Shown one piece after another: positions 1-31,396 of a stretch of DNA of 64,000 bases. How positions within the stretch are numbered: position 1 is the stretch's first letter; each line of letters opens with the position of its first letter. The notes beneath the pieces were generated by a model. It was not told the DNA's origin, did not search any database, and saw only the letters and a list, made by a program, of their open reading frames with translations. Origin of the DNA: Macrotis lagotis (taxonomy: Eukaryota; Chordata; Mammalia; Peramelemorphia; Peramelidae); the NCBI RefSeq assembly GCF_037893015.1, contig NC_133665.1, positions 193,808,146 to 193,872,145 of the forward strand, given 5' to 3'. The translations under genes were made by a program, and so were the position numbers.

Positions 1-362
1 AAGGACTAGGGGAGCAGGGCACAATCCATCTGCTGGCTCCCTGTTTGTTACCAGGGTCTGTGTGTTCTTTTTACTTGGGGCTCTGGAACCCACGATGACT
101 TTATAGAGACCCTTTAGCCTCACCTCATTTTCCAGAGATGGAATGTGAATCCCAGAGGGAAATGATTGCTCATGGTCAGACAATGATCCAAAGAACTCAA
201 GGCCCTGTGTCCTATGGACATAGAAGGGAAATGGCTTCTTCAAGACCATGCGGGGAGCAAGGCCGAGTTGGGCTTCTGAACTGGATTCTGGAAGGAAGCT
301 TGGGCAGGCCCTGGCTTGATCTGTTCTCTGGGGCTGGGGGTGGGGGATGTGTCCTCCTACAG

Positions 363-564
363 CCAAGGAGCAGAAGCAGATGACCAAGGATGGCTTCCTC
401 ATTTACTTGTTATCACCTGATGAGAGTGCCTTCAGCGTGGCCCATCGGAAAGTCTACCAGGACATGACCCAACCACTCAGCCACTACCTCATCTCCTCCT
501 CCCATAACACATACCTAATGGAGGACCAGATTGCCGGGCCAAGCAGCACAGAGGCCTACATCCG
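363..564 (+). CDS. PLCD1: PLCD1 exon: start of catalytic X domain
   Basis: The acceptor is cctcctacag before 363 and the donor gtatga begins at 565. The first two bases finish a codon begun upstream, and the last two (cg) are completed to Arg by the next exon. The exon contains [14 protein letters not shown] and SSSHNTYL. The first catalytic His is 503-505 and the Ca2+-ligand Asn is 506-508. Confidence 0.95.
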
Positions 565-3500
565 GTATGAGCCTGAGGGGGAGAGGAGGGATGGGACCCA
601 CTGAACACTGTTCTTGGAGTCCATGGCCCTGGAGGGAGCAGGTCAACAACCTCACCTAGGTCTCTCCCCTGCGGGGTGACTCCCTGAAAACACCCTTGGA
701 CTCCTGGGGGCCAGAGCCCAGGAAGCCAACATCCCCAATCCTCTCCTTAATGTCCCAGGGCATTGTCCAAAGGCTGTCGGTGTGTGGAGCTAGACTGTTG
801 GGACGGCCCCAACATGGAGCCAGTGATCTACCATGGCCACACCTTCACCTCCAAGGTTCTCTTTTCTGATGTCATTAAGGCCATCAAGAATTATGCTTTT
901 AAGGTGAGGGGGATAGGGATGAGAGGGAGGGAGGGAAGGGCAGTGGCTTCTTGAGGCTCTACTGAGGGGAGCTCCTAGCTGCCTGAGGACATCACGCTTG
1001 GTTGGGCTGGCTTCTTGGAGGTGGTGGCCATGTGCTGCTCTCTCTCCCAGGCCTCACCCTACCCAGTGATCATCTCCTTGGAGAACCACTGCACTTTGGA
1101 ACAGCAGAAAGTAATGGCTCACCACCTGCGCACCATCCTGGGGGACTTACTGCTCGATAGACCCTTTGATAACATGGTGAAGCACTTCCCTTCCCCTGAG
1201 GTGAGTCTGGGGGGGGGGCAGGGCAAGGAGGCCTCTTCACCTTGGCCAAGGGCTTTCTAGAGGAGGAGGGGGAGGAGGAGGAGGAGGAGGAGGAAAAGAG
1301 GGAGGAGGAAGAGAGGGAGGAGGAAGAAGAGGAGGAAGCGGATGACACTCCTTAATTGCCCTTCTTTCACACTGTTATCATGACAACCTGCTGTAGCAGC
1401 AAGGGCTCTTATTTATCCCCATTTTACACATGATGAAGCTGAGGCTTGAGAACCATTACATGGCCATCCAAGCCAATAAGTGGTAGGTCAGGACTCAAAT
1501 TCAGCACTTTCTCCATTATCCCTCTCATTGCCTGACTCTGGTCCTGCCCCTGCCCTGGATAGCCCTGCCAGCAGAGAGGGAAGAGAGCCCTTGGGGGAAG
1601 CTCCAGGCCCCCTGGGCTGGGAGGGAGCCAGGCCTCTCCACTCCGCTGGGCTCCCCACCATCAGAGCCCCTGTTTCTGTTTGGCTTCGTGATTTGCAAAG
1701 CCCTTTAACCACCTAACGGTCAGGTGTTCTTCACAATACCTGTGAGGCATTGTGAGCCCTGTTGTACAGAATAAGAAACTGAGGTTCAGAGAGGAGTGAC
1801 TTCACAAAGCTAGAAAGGGTTGGAAGTGAGATTTGAACCCAGGTCTTGTTGACCCCTGGATCAGGATATGTACTCTGTCTTTGTACTGGGAACATAGTGT
1901 AGACAGTAGAGAGAATAGACAGTGGAAAGACCCCCCCCCCCCATAGTGTGGCTGCTCACTTAGGGATTCTTCAGGCTGGGAGTGGGGAAAGTCCCCAACC
2001 CCAGACTGACTAGAGCAGCAGGAAGGGGTGGTAGGTGCGACCCCCTGTGTTTTCTCCCCAGCAACTAAAGAAGAAGATCTTGGTGAAGGGGAAGAAGATG
2101 GGGGGCCTACTGGCCAGCCTGGGGGGCCCCGAGGCTGCCGATGTCACAGATGAGGATGAAGCTGCCGAGATGGAGGATGAGGCTGTGAAGAAAGAAGTCC
2201 AGCAGAAGCAGTCGGTAGGGAGCTCCAAGAGGTGTGGGGTGGGGGGAGGACAGTGGGTTCCTGGGCTCTGGGCTCCCTCCCTGGCCTCCCAGAGTCCCTA
2301 GCTCAAGAGTCGTGACTGGTGTAGGGAAGGAGAAGCAGGCATGATTGCTCATGTATGTGTGGGCATGTATGGAAGGGATCAGGTCAGGTCATTGCAAGGG
2401 GCAATGACCCCTTGCTTTCTGGGGGCCATGGCCTTCTCAGCAGCTTCTACTCTGTCTCTCCTTATCTCTAGTGACTTAGTTTCTATCTGTTCCCTTCTCC
2501 TTGGGAGTCTCGTGACCTGTCTCCCTCCATCTCTTGATCCAGGTGGGTGGGCTTTGGAGCCTCTATCACTTTTGTTCTCAATGTCTTTGCTTTCCCTCCC
2601 ATGTTTGAGTCTCTCCCCAGTTCCTGCATCTCTCTCCCTCTCTGTGAGTCTCACAGAGGAGACTCTTTCTCTCTGCCTTGGGCTGTCTGTGTGTCTTTGG
2701 GTCCATCGGTCCCTGTTCTCGGCCTCTGTCTCTCCTCCCAGCTCCATGTTTCCCCAGTCTCTGTCTGTCTCAGTGTCTGGCCATTTCCTGGGTCTCCTCA
2801 TTCTTTCTGAGTCTCCCTCACTCTTCCCTGCACCCAGAATGACAAGCTCAAGTTGGCCAAGGAGCTATCCGACCTGGTCATTTATTGCAAGAGTGTCCAC
2901 TTCCAAGGCTTCCAGGACTCTGCCTTCTACGAGATGTCCTCTTTCGGGGAGAACCGAGCTCTCAAACTGATCCAGGAGTCAGGTATCTTCCCCCCAACCA
3001 GGAAACATCCTTGAGCCCCTCTCAAACCTTCCTGCTTGTTAGGGACTCTGGGCCAACCTTGCTCCAGGACCCACTGCTTTGTGCTCTTTGGGATGCAGGC
3101 TGTCGTGTTCTGGGGAATGGGGTAAGGAAGATGGTGGAAAAGGTTCTAGGCCATCCTGTCAGGGCATTGCTCTGGTTTTCCAAGAGGCTCGTAGCCCAGC
3201 CATTATTCCCTGTGTCCTTGGAGGTGACCCTTTTCTTCTCTAGAGGGGTCCATGGCAGGATGCCAAGATCCCCTCCTCCCCATGTAGTCTGGGGACCCCT
3301 GACTCCTCTTCTTCCATTTATTGGCTAGATGACTACAAGTGAGTCAGATGATGCAATGAGTTTTTTAATTAAATATTTCATTTATTTATTTTTCCAATTA
3401 TATGCAATAATCACTTTTTTGCAAGGTTTTGAGTTGAACATTTTTCCTCCCTCCCTTTCCCCCTCCCCTGACAGAAATCAATTTATTCTAAGCTATATGT

Positions 3501-6500
3501 GTGTAACTATGCTAAACACAGAGCCATATGAATCCTGTTGTGAAAGAAGCAGCAAATCCAAACAAAGAAAAAACATTAGAGAGGAAAAAGGAACAAAAGA
3601 CAACTTTAAAAATTGAAAGTAGTAAGCTTTGGTTTACCTTCAAACTCCCCAGTTCCTTCTCCATATGAGGAGTTTAGAATTGTCTGTATTATTCTGCAGA
3701 GGCGAGCGTGTCCATCCTGGTGGACTCCTGCCACAATGTAGTGTAGTGTATACAGTGTTCTTCTGGTTCTGCTCCCTTCACTCTGCGCCAGTTGATGCAA
3801 GTCTTCCGAAACCCCTTTTGCTCTCTAATTGCTAGCTAGCGTCATCAGTCTTCCACCATGCCACTTCTCTGGCCTCTTATCTGTGGAAGGGGTCTCTTAA
3901 TTCTCGGGTTCCCTTTTGCAGAATGACACAAGGCTCGATGAGCTGGGCTGTATAGAATGCTTTGTAAACCTTTGGGGGGCTTTCTAGAGGCATCAGCCTG
4001 ATTGGAAGATGCCTGTCCTTCGTTCTCAAAGAAGACCAATATTGCCGTGGTGATATTGGATTTGAGTGAAGGGGGTTGAGCTAAGTCACCAGCTTCACTT
4101 TCTCCTCTGAAAGATTAGAACAGACCCCCTGCGCAATACCCATTTGTCATCAAGGGGTGGTCAGACTTACAGAATGTGGTCCATTTGGGGAATGTGCTTT
4201 TGCAGACTTGTAGACTCATTGCACAGAGAAGGACCCCAGGGCCTGGGAGAGGAAGGGTCTTTCTCAGGGTCACACAGAGATCACCAGATGATTGGATCTC
4301 AAGTGGGAAGGGCCTCTGAGCTCCTTTCCCTTCTGAATTCAGTTATGGTATCTGAGTAGCTCTTGCCATGTGAGGGAGGGCAAGGGAGGAAGGGGAGTGG
4401 GAGAAGCCAGGGATGGCAGCCTAGAGTTCAGTGATCACCAGAGACAAATCACAATTCCCATGGTTGAAAGGTGACCATCAGTCAGGCCCAAGGTCTAGAC
4501 AGAAAGCAAGGGGGTTGGAAAGCAAGAGATGTGTGTGTATCTGGTGGGCTTGGGATCACTCTTGGACTGTAGTCTCTTTCTCCGTTTTGGAGGGGTATGG
4601 TGGAGCGAGGGCCTGACCTATTGGTGTGGAAGCTGCAAGGCCCTAGCTACCTGGTCAGGCCAAAGGTGGCAGTGGGATGGGTGTGAGGAAGGGTCTTTGC
4701 TCCAACCAGGAAACAACTTCATCCGTCACAACATCAACCACCTGAGTCGAATCTACCCAGCTGGCTGGAGAACGGACTCGTCCAATTACAGCCCTGTGGA
4801 CATGTGGAACACCGGTTGCCAGATAGGTGAGGAGAAGGGGCTGGCCTGAAGTTGAAGGCATCTCATTTCCAGATAGAGAATTGGGGCTCCGGCTGTGAGG
4901 GGAGGATAGAGGGCCCCTGGAAGCTGGCATCTCAACTTGGGGCCAGAGAATTGATTCCAAGGAGCCCCAGGGAATCGCATGGTTTACTGGTGGAAAGAGA
5001 AAACGAATTGGGTTGGGAGGTTCTACAAGCAGCCCAGGCCTAAGGTGAAGAATGGAAACCTGGAAAGCTAGCCAAGCTGTGGCCAGGTTCTGGAGGCCTG
5101 AGGTCTGCCCTCAAGGAGTTCACCTCCACCTAGAGGTGTGACCCACCCAGAGCAATGGGGCAGTCTTTCCTGCCCTCCGCCGCCAGGGACAAGAGGATTG
5201 GTGCTGAGCAGTAAGGATGGGGAGGGGGGGCACTTGAGATGCTCTTGTCAGGCCTCCCACTTTACAGAGGAGCCAGTAAGATCCCTCAATAATAGCCAGT
5301 CATTTGAGTCTTAGCTCATTTGATTCTCACAAAGTCCCAAGAGGCAAATGAGGAAACAGAGTAAGTGGCTTGAGCAGGTGGGCTCTGGGGACAAGCCCTC
5401 TGAACCTCCTGCTGAACCCAGAGCCAATGGCCAGTTGAGAGGGGGTTGAATTGGTGATCTCAAGCCAGGTCACTGTGTTCTAGAGCTTGTGGCCCAGTCC
5501 CAACTCTGATATCCTATTGGTCTGTGACCTTGGGCAGCCCCTTTCCTTCACTGGACCAGAGCTTCCTCTGGAAATGATAGGGTCAGACCATGTGAAATCG
5601 AAGGTCCTTGGGCTCTGTGAGTGCCCAGGCATCTGGGCACCTTCCTTATGGATGTCTTTGCCCCTCCCTCTTCTAGTGGCCTTGAACTTCCAGACACCTG
5701 GGACGGAGATGGACCTGTACCGAGGGCGTTTCCAGGACAATGGCTTTTCTGGCTACATCCTGAAGCCCGCTTTCCTTCGGGACCCCAGTTCCAAGTTCAA
5801 CCCCCGGGCTGTGGCTGAGGGGCCGTGGTGGAACCGAAAGAGGCTGCATGTCCGGGTAGGGGGCCGTGTGTGGAGGGCGGCCTCGGGTCTGAGGATGGCA
5901 GAGGGGGCCCGCCCCAGGCCTGCCTTGCCCCGGCATCTCTGGAGTGGTTGTGACCAAGCTGCCTGGCCTTCTCCCCTTTCCCCCATCCTCCCTGACCCTC
6001 TGTGCCTTGGCCCTTTCCCATGCAGGTCATCTCCGGGCAGCAGTTGCCCAAAGTGAGTAAGAGCAAAAATTCGATCGTGGACGCCAAGGTGATTGTGGAG
6101 ATTCACGGGGTTGCGCGGGATAATAGCAGCAAGCAGACTGCGGTGATCAGCAACAATGGTGAGCCCGGGCTCTGGGGGTAGGAGCGAGGGCAGGGGTGGG
6201 GCAGGCTAGCTGAGGCGAGGTGAGGCGGCAGCAGCCCTAAGGTCTATGCCAGGGCATCCTTGGGACCCAGTACTGGGGGGGCTGAATCCCTAGGACCTGG
6301 GGCTAGGTGGGCTGGGTCCCATGCTGGGTACCCAGCACCTTAGGACTTTGCTGACAAAATGCCAATAGAGGCCAGGAGAAAGGAGGGGGCAAGTTCCCTG
6401 GGGCTCCTCTGGGTCAGTGGGCTCAGCTTGGGGTCCCATGGGCTTAGAAGCCCCCAGGCAAACTGGAGAGCACGGAGGGGGGAGGGCAGAGTGATAAAGG

Positions 6501-8851
6501 GGGCAAAGGAACTGACAGTCATGCTATGGGCTCCTGGGGGGAGAAGCTGTGGCGCTTGGGCAGGAGAGGGGGCGACTCCAGGGGTCCATTGCTCAGCTGG
6601 CACCAGTGCTGGGAGGCGCCTTTGGGGCCATTGATTGGCCATGGGTCTGTCCATCTGAGGTCAGGGGTAGGCTCCAGGGGGAGGCCCCAGGGGGCAGCTG
6701 CTTGGGGAATAAAGTGGAGAAACTGTAAAGTGTTTGGAGTGGGGGCATAGTGGTCACCCCAAGGCTATGAGCGTGTGTTTAGATTGTACAGACCATAGGG
6801 ATGGGCAGGCAGGGGGACCTCACATTCTCCTGAGCCTCTGGGTTCCCATTCACAGAATGAGACCACAAGGTCTCCTGGGTCTGTGTCAGAGCTGCTGGAA
6901 GGCTGGGAGGGGTACCAGCTGTCAGTATTCACACAAGGGCCCTGCCCGTGAGCAGGTCCCTATGACTGCTGCAATAATCTTGGGGTGAGGGATGGGTGCT
7001 CTGTACCCAAAGCCCAAGGCTCCCATTTTGGTGACCTTGCGATGAGAAGTACCACAGCCGGTGAAGGGGAAGAGCGAGGACATCCCTTGGGGGAAGGGCA
7101 GGAGGAGGTTTGGGTCAGGAAGCTTTAGGTGACCAGGGAAGGCCCGAGAAGGCCAGCGTAGAGAGGCTTGGAGCCATCTCATCTGGCCTGGGTCAACACA
7201 AGAATCCCCTCCCCAGCCTTTGCCTGAAGCCCCGCAGGGATGAGACCTCACTTCCTCTGAGAGATTTTAGGCAGAGACCGGATCCAGGGCCCAGAAAGAG
7301 GGGGTGGTTGGAGACCCACAGTGCTGCCGGGCCCTGGGCGGAGTGGGAAGGACAAAGGCCCAGTGTTGGGGTGGTAGATGGCCTGGCCTGGGTCTGAGGC
7401 TTGCCTGGGACCCTGATCACTGGCCTGACAGTAGAGTTTGGTGCCACTGCCAGGGAAGACCCTTGAAGGCTCCACAGGAATGAGGCCCATTCGGGAGCCT
7501 GGGAGGAGCAGGTTGTTCCCCACCCCCCAAAGGGCAGCGTAGGCAACCTCCTCGGTCCCAAGAGCTGGAGGCCCCAGCCAGCCCTGCCTGAGGCGGGAGG
7601 TGGAAGGAGGCCAGAATGAGCCCTTGCCTCTCCCCTCCCCTCCCTCCCCACCCTGGGACCCTGGCTCCTGCGTAGGCTTCAACCCTCGGTGGGACAAAGA
7701 GCTACAGTTTGAGGTGGACGTCCCTGAGCTGGCCCTGGTCAGGTTCCTGGTGGAAGACTACGATGCATCTTCCAAGAATGACTTTGTGGGCCAATGTACC
7801 ATCCCCTTCTTCAGCCTCAAGCAAGGTGAGGTCTGGAGGACCAACGGGTGCCCCCCTCATATTCTAGGTCCTCACCCCCCCCAGGTCTTCCCCCACCCCA
7901 GGCTGACCCTCACGTTCCCCTCCCTCCAATCTCCCCTCTTCAAATTCTCCCCTCAGTTTCTCCTCAACCCCCCATCCCTCTCCCAGTTTGTTCTCCCAGG
8001 TCCCTCCTGCTCCTCTCTGGGGATCCTGCCCTTCTCTTAGACACATGCAGACCTCCTTGGGGATTCAGGTTCTTTTTACTTCTCCCATCATGTACCTGGA
8101 CAATCACCCAGGCCAGAGCGGAGAGGTCCCTCAGGTGCCCCCTCTACCTTGTCATGGTTGAGCAGGCCGGGGAGGGGAAGGGGCCTGCCAAGGTCACGGA
8201 GGCAGTCGGTGGGGAGATTTGAACCTGTGGGCCTGACTCTCAGAGCAGTCCATGAAGCTCCTATTAAGTTCTGGGACTTGTTCCCAATTTAACTGGGGAG
8301 ACACAACAAATATGTTCAGCCAGGCTGCCACTGCCGGGAATGGGAAAGAGGCAGCCCAGGCCCAGCCTGGGGAATCCACTGCTCACCTGGCAGGGGGGCA
8401 CCTCTAGCTTCCTGCCTTCTCTCCCTCCTGCCTCCCTCCTTCCTCCTTCCTTCCTTCCTTCCTTCCTTCCTTCCTTCCTTCCTTCCTTCCTTCCTTCCTT
8501 CCTTCCTTCCTTCCTCCCTCCCTCCCTCCCTCCCTCCCTCCCTTCCTTCCTTCCTTCCTGCCTCCTTCCTTCCTTCCTTCCTTCCTTCCTTCCTTCCTTC
8601 CTTCCTCCCTCCCTCCCTCCCTCCCTACCTCCCTCCCTCCTTCCCTCCTTCCTTCCTTCCTTCCTTCCTTCCTTCCTTCCTTCCTTCCTTCCTTCCTTCC
8701 TCCCTTCCTTCCTCCTTTCCCATTGTCATTCATGTCTGTCTTTCTGTCTGTGTGCGGACTCTGTCCAGGTTACCGCCACATCCACCTGCTGTCCAAGAAT
8801 GGGGACCTGTATCCGTCAGCCACGCTGTTTGTGAAGATTAACATTGACTAG
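363..8851 (+). CDS. PLCD1: Phospholipase C delta 1, 3' two thirds (10 exons, 5' end outside window)
   Basis: Cytosolic and membrane-recruited enzyme that cleaves PIP2 into IP3 and diacylglycerol under Ca2+ control. Exons: 363-564, 759-903, 1051-1200, 2062-2214, 2838-2982, 4710-4826, 5677-5855, 6026-6158, 7676-7825, 8769-8851. They join in frame to about 484 codons, matching roughly residues 272-756 of the 756-residue human protein as I recall it. The PH domain and EF hands therefore lie upstream of the window. Visible in order: X domain with [22 protein letters not shown] and SLENHC, which carry the family's catalytic His/Asn/Glu/Asp/His/Glu; an acidic X-Y linker; the Y domain with KGKK, CKSVHF and [16 protein letters not shown], the lipid-binding residues of the family; and a C2 domain. 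Every junction is GT-AG, and no frameshift or lost catalytic residue is seen. Wording and position next to VILL favour PLCD1 over PLCD3 or PLCD4. Confidence 0.96.
759..903 (+). CDS. PLCD1: PLCD1 exon: X domain core
   Basis: The acceptor is tgtcccag before 759 and the donor gtgagg begins at 904. The exon encodes [15 protein letters not shown] and YHGHTFTSK. Catalytic or Ca2+-binding Glu is at 787-789, Asp at 793-795 and the second catalytic His at 832-834. It ends on a codon boundary (AFK). Confidence 0.95.
1051..1200 (+). CDS. PLCD1: PLCD1 exon: end of X domain
   Basis: The acceptor is tctctcccag before 1051 and the donor gtgagt begins at 1201. Fifty whole codons begin [14 protein letters not shown]. 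The Ca2+-ligand Glu is at 1081-1083. The exon ends LPSPE-like (FPSPE), before the linker. Confidence 0.95.
1201..2061 (+). other. PLCD1 intron with purine tract and MIR relics
   Basis: A GAGGAG-rich purine run covers about 1256-1340. MIR-like fragments lie at about 1405-1500 and 1690-1860 (the latter with gaaactgaggttcagagagg and atttgaacccaggtc). A C-run sits at 1929-1942. No further exon is evident. Confidence 0.6.
2062..2214 (+). CDS. PLCD1: PLCD1 exon: KGKK motif and acidic X-Y linker
   Basis: The acceptor is tttctccccag before 2062 and the donor gtaggg begins at 2215. The exon encodes [12 protein letters not shown], whose lysines contact the inositol phosphates in this family, then the acidic linker [14 protein letters not shown] at about 2140-2185. 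In the family this linker is autoinhibitory and poorly conserved. Confidence 0.94.
2215..2837 (+). other. PLCD1 intron, pyrimidine-rich
   Basis: Long CT-rich stretches, especially 2440-2830, explain the open frames on both strands. No conserved exon or clear repeat family is seen. Confidence 0.5.
2838..2982 (+). CDS. PLCD1: PLCD1 exon: start of Y domain
   Basis: The acceptor is gcacccag before 2838 and the donor gtatct begins at 2983. The exon encodes [19 protein letters not shown] and continues to LKLIQES. The final g is completed to Gly by the next exon. Confidence 0.95.
3363..3835 (+). mobile_element. Marsupial interspersed element (LINE-like 3' part, class uncertain), in PLCD1 intron
   Basis: The AT-rich block starts tttttaattaaatatttcatttattta, contains ttgcaaggttttgagttgaa and cctccctccctttccccctcc, and ends with ggttctgctcccttcactct and gatgcaagtcttcc. 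I recognise this string as an abundant marsupial repeat but cannot assign its class. The same family recurs in opposite orientation at 53320-54090. Confidence 0.6.
4012..4115 (-). mobile_element. Marsupial CORE-SINE fragment (tail portion)
   Basis: The sequence ccttcgttctcaaagaagacc through gtcaccagcttcactttctc matches the tail halves of the SINEs at 51097-51322 and 53586-53858, so it is a truncated member of that subfamily in reverse orientation. Confidence 0.55.
4710..4826 (+). CDS. PLCD1: PLCD1 exon: Y domain substrate-binding segment
   Basis: The acceptor is ctccaaccag before 4710 and the donor gtgagg begins at 4827. The exon encodes [20 protein letters not shown] then [18 protein letters not shown]. 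The Arg and Tyr of RIYP line the substrate pocket in the family. Confidence 0.95.
4827..5676 (+). other. PLCD1 intron with MIR relic
   Basis: A MIR-like fragment lies at about 5285-5365 (ttgattctcacaaagtcccaagaggcaaatgaggaaacag). The rest is unique sequence without an exon signal. Confidence 0.45.
5677..5855 (+). CDS. PLCD1: PLCD1 exon: end of Y domain, entry to C2
   Basis: The acceptor is ctcttctag before 5677 and the donor gtaggg begins at 5856. The exon encodes [20 protein letters not shown] and continues to [12 protein letters not shown] and RLHVR. Confidence 0.95.
6026..6158 (+). CDS. PLCD1: PLCD1 exon: C2 domain, first half
   Basis: The acceptor is ccatgcag before 6026 and the donor gtgagc begins at 6159. 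The exon encodes [20 protein letters not shown] and [12 protein letters not shown], the first Ca2+-binding loop region of the C2 domain. Confidence 0.95.
6159..7675 (+). other. PLCD1 intron, no gene seen
   Basis: GC-rich unique sequence. Long open frames occur on both strands from 7193 to 7700, but none shows family motifs and all are explained by base composition. No repeat was recognised. Confidence 0.45.
7676..7825 (+). CDS. PLCD1: PLCD1 exon: C2 domain, second half
   Basis: The acceptor is ctcctgcgtag before 7676 and the donor gtgagg begins at 7826. The exon encodes [20 protein letters not shown] and [15 protein letters not shown], with the aspartates of the third Ca2+ loop. Confidence 0.95.
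8404..8720 (+). repeat. (TTCC)n / (TCCC)n microsatellite in last PLCD1 intron
   Basis: About 315 bp of nearly pure pyrimidine: runs of TTCC alternating with blocks of TCCC (8513-8540, 8605-8640) and a few interruptions. It ends about 50 bp before the acceptor at 8768. Any predicted Phe-Leu-Pro-Ser or Gly-Arg-Lys protein here is an artefact of the repeat. Confidence 0.97.
8769..8851 (+). CDS. PLCD1: PLCD1 terminal coding exon
   Basis: The acceptor is actctgtccag before 8769. The exon encodes [20 protein letters not shown] and ends VKINID then TAG at 8849-8851. It lies just downstream of a TTCC microsatellite of about 300 bp that extends the natural pyrimidine tract. Confidence 0.95.
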
Positions 8852-9405
8852 TTTTGAGGCGGGGTCCTGGGGTCCCCGGACCTCCCTGCTGGGGAGGCTG
8901 ACTTGTGAAGACCTCGCAGCCCTTTGGCCAACTGGCACCTGCCAGATCTTCCAGAAATGGGCCCTTGGGCCACTCTGGGACCAGAGAGAAGGGAAAGTTG
9001 GAGGCTGGAAGAAGAAAGGGAATGGGCCTGGCTAGGCCCCAGCAATGATGGGAAGGACCCCGGACTGCAGTGGTTGAGTCTGGGGGACGTCCTCTCCTCC
9101 CCAGGATCCTGACAGCCTCCAGGCCCGGGGAGTGACAGCCCCTTGGGCGCTGGCTCAGAGGGAGCACCTCAGCCCCCCCAGGGCTTCAGAGCCATCCCCA
9201 GCTCCTGCTTGGGTGGGGCCTCCAGGAGCTGTGGGCACCTGCCCTGAGGGTGGTGGGAGGCAGGAAGAGACCTGAGTGGGGTGGTGGGGGCAGGTGTCCC
9301 TTGGGCCCTTGGCTCTCGAGTTTCCATGGAAACAAGTTACACTACAACCGTCCCTGGGCTTGGACACAGCTTTGGGTTTTAATAAAGTCTGAATGACCTC
9401 ACTCT
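8852..9405 (+). other. PLCD1: PLCD1 3' UTR
   Basis: Unique sequence of about 550 bp between the stop codon and a canonical AATAAA at 9381-9386. The cleavage position near 9400 is inferred from the signal, not seen directly. Confidence 0.8.
9381..9386 (+). terminator. PLCD1: PLCD1 polyadenylation signal AATAAA
   Basis: Canonical hexamer about 530 bp after the PLCD1 stop, and the only one in this stretch on the + strand. Confidence 0.8.
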
Positions 9406-10304
9406 CCGCTGAGTGGCCCCTTGGCCCCCACTTCCTGCACCTGGTCAGAACTGACCGTCTGGTCAGACCTGGGCTCTGGGAAGCTCTTCACTGGACCCCA
9501 GCAGGCCTCCCTGTGAAGCCCTCCTGTCCGGGAATTCGGGGTTTAGGACCTTGGGGTTCCAATCCCATCACTCCCATCGATTCTATTGGACAAGGGGAGA
9601 TCCAGGATAAGGGAGCTCCACAGATAATGCAAGCTTGCTCCTTGGTCTCTCCTGGCCCCTCCAGCTCATCCTGGGGGCTTAGAGAGCTGGGGATGACATT
9701 CCACAGGGACCCTCCCTCCCTATTCCTTGGCCTCCTCGACAGAACCCTGGCAGCCTCTCCCCCCTGTCCTGGCACTTCCAGGGTCTCTCCAAAGCCAAGC
9801 AATCATCAAACATTGTGGGGGGCGGGATGAGCCCCGGGTCTCTGCCCTGGTGTTCATGACCAGGCCCAGCTCCCAGCCTAGCTTCAGTCTCATCTGTACT
9901 ATATGGCCCTTGGACCGGAGCTCTCTGGGGAATGCTGGACCCTGCATTTGGATCCTCAAGCCTGGGGGTCTCTGCCAGGATGCCCATTCACAGAGAAGGA
10001 AACTGAGGCCCTGGGGCTCCCACAGCTCAGGTGGGATTTGGACCCGGCTCACCCACCCAGGCTCTGTCACTGGCTTCCAGACCTTCCTACCTGGGACTGT
10101 GCGTGTGCCCGTGTATAAAACTCCTGTCCCCTGAGGGAGCCCAGGCTGTCCTCCGCCCCATCCAGACTCCTTGCTTCACCCACTCCCTGCGTTGCGAAGG
10201 ACGGGGTCTTCAGGCCAGACTGCTCCCCTGCCTCCCAGAGGCCCACCCGATGCCCCTCGCCCACCCTCCCCATTCAGACCAACAGAGGGGGAGTGGGGTA
10301 AACC
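9406..10304. other. Intergenic space between convergent PLCD1 and VILL 3' ends
   Basis: About 0.9 kb. A MIR-like fragment covers about 9985-10070 (attcacagagaaggaaactgaggcc). No further gene is supported. Confidence 0.6.
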
Positions 10305-10310
10305 TTTATT
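10305..10310 (-). terminator. VILL: VILL polyadenylation signal AATAAA
   Basis: tttatt on the + strand reads AATAAA on the - strand, about 245 bp after the VILL stop codon. The 3' UTR would be about 10290-10555. Confidence 0.8.
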
Positions 10311-10555
10311 GTCAGACCTTGGGGCAGAGGGAGTGGGTGGCACAGGCCACCGGGTCTGGTCTCTGCTGGGGCACCTCTTGGGCACGGCGGAACCCCCTCC
10401 TCAGCTCAGCCCTCAGAGCTCCAGGGAGGGCCAGCGTCCTCATGAACCCCCAATCTGCCGTAACAGGGAGTCCAGGTGTGGGGAATGCTGGGGATGGGCC
10501 AGAGAAGCAGGGAGGGCAGGCCTGCGGGGAGCAGCCTCCTGCCCCCGGGCCCGCC

Positions 10556-31381
<20,826 letters not shown>

Positions 31382-31396
31382 CCTTCTGGGATTAGG
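31382..31396 (-). other. VILL: VILL 5' UTR portion of first coding exon
   Basis: Fifteen nucleotides between a good acceptor (cttgtattttcag) and the ATG. A spliced upstream non-coding exon is therefore expected, as for human VILL. Confidence 0.6.

Noticed and set aside
2379-2970. Overlapping frames of 209 and 140 codons in a PLCD1 intron
   Set aside because: The pyrimidine-rich intron leaves both strands open; the + frame only borrows exon 2838-2982 in the wrong frame.
8340-8834. Open frame of Phe-Leu-Pro-Ser repeats (and Gly-Arg-Lys repeats on the other strand)
   Set aside because: It is the translation of the TTCC microsatellite; the real PLCD1 exon at 8769 uses its own frame.
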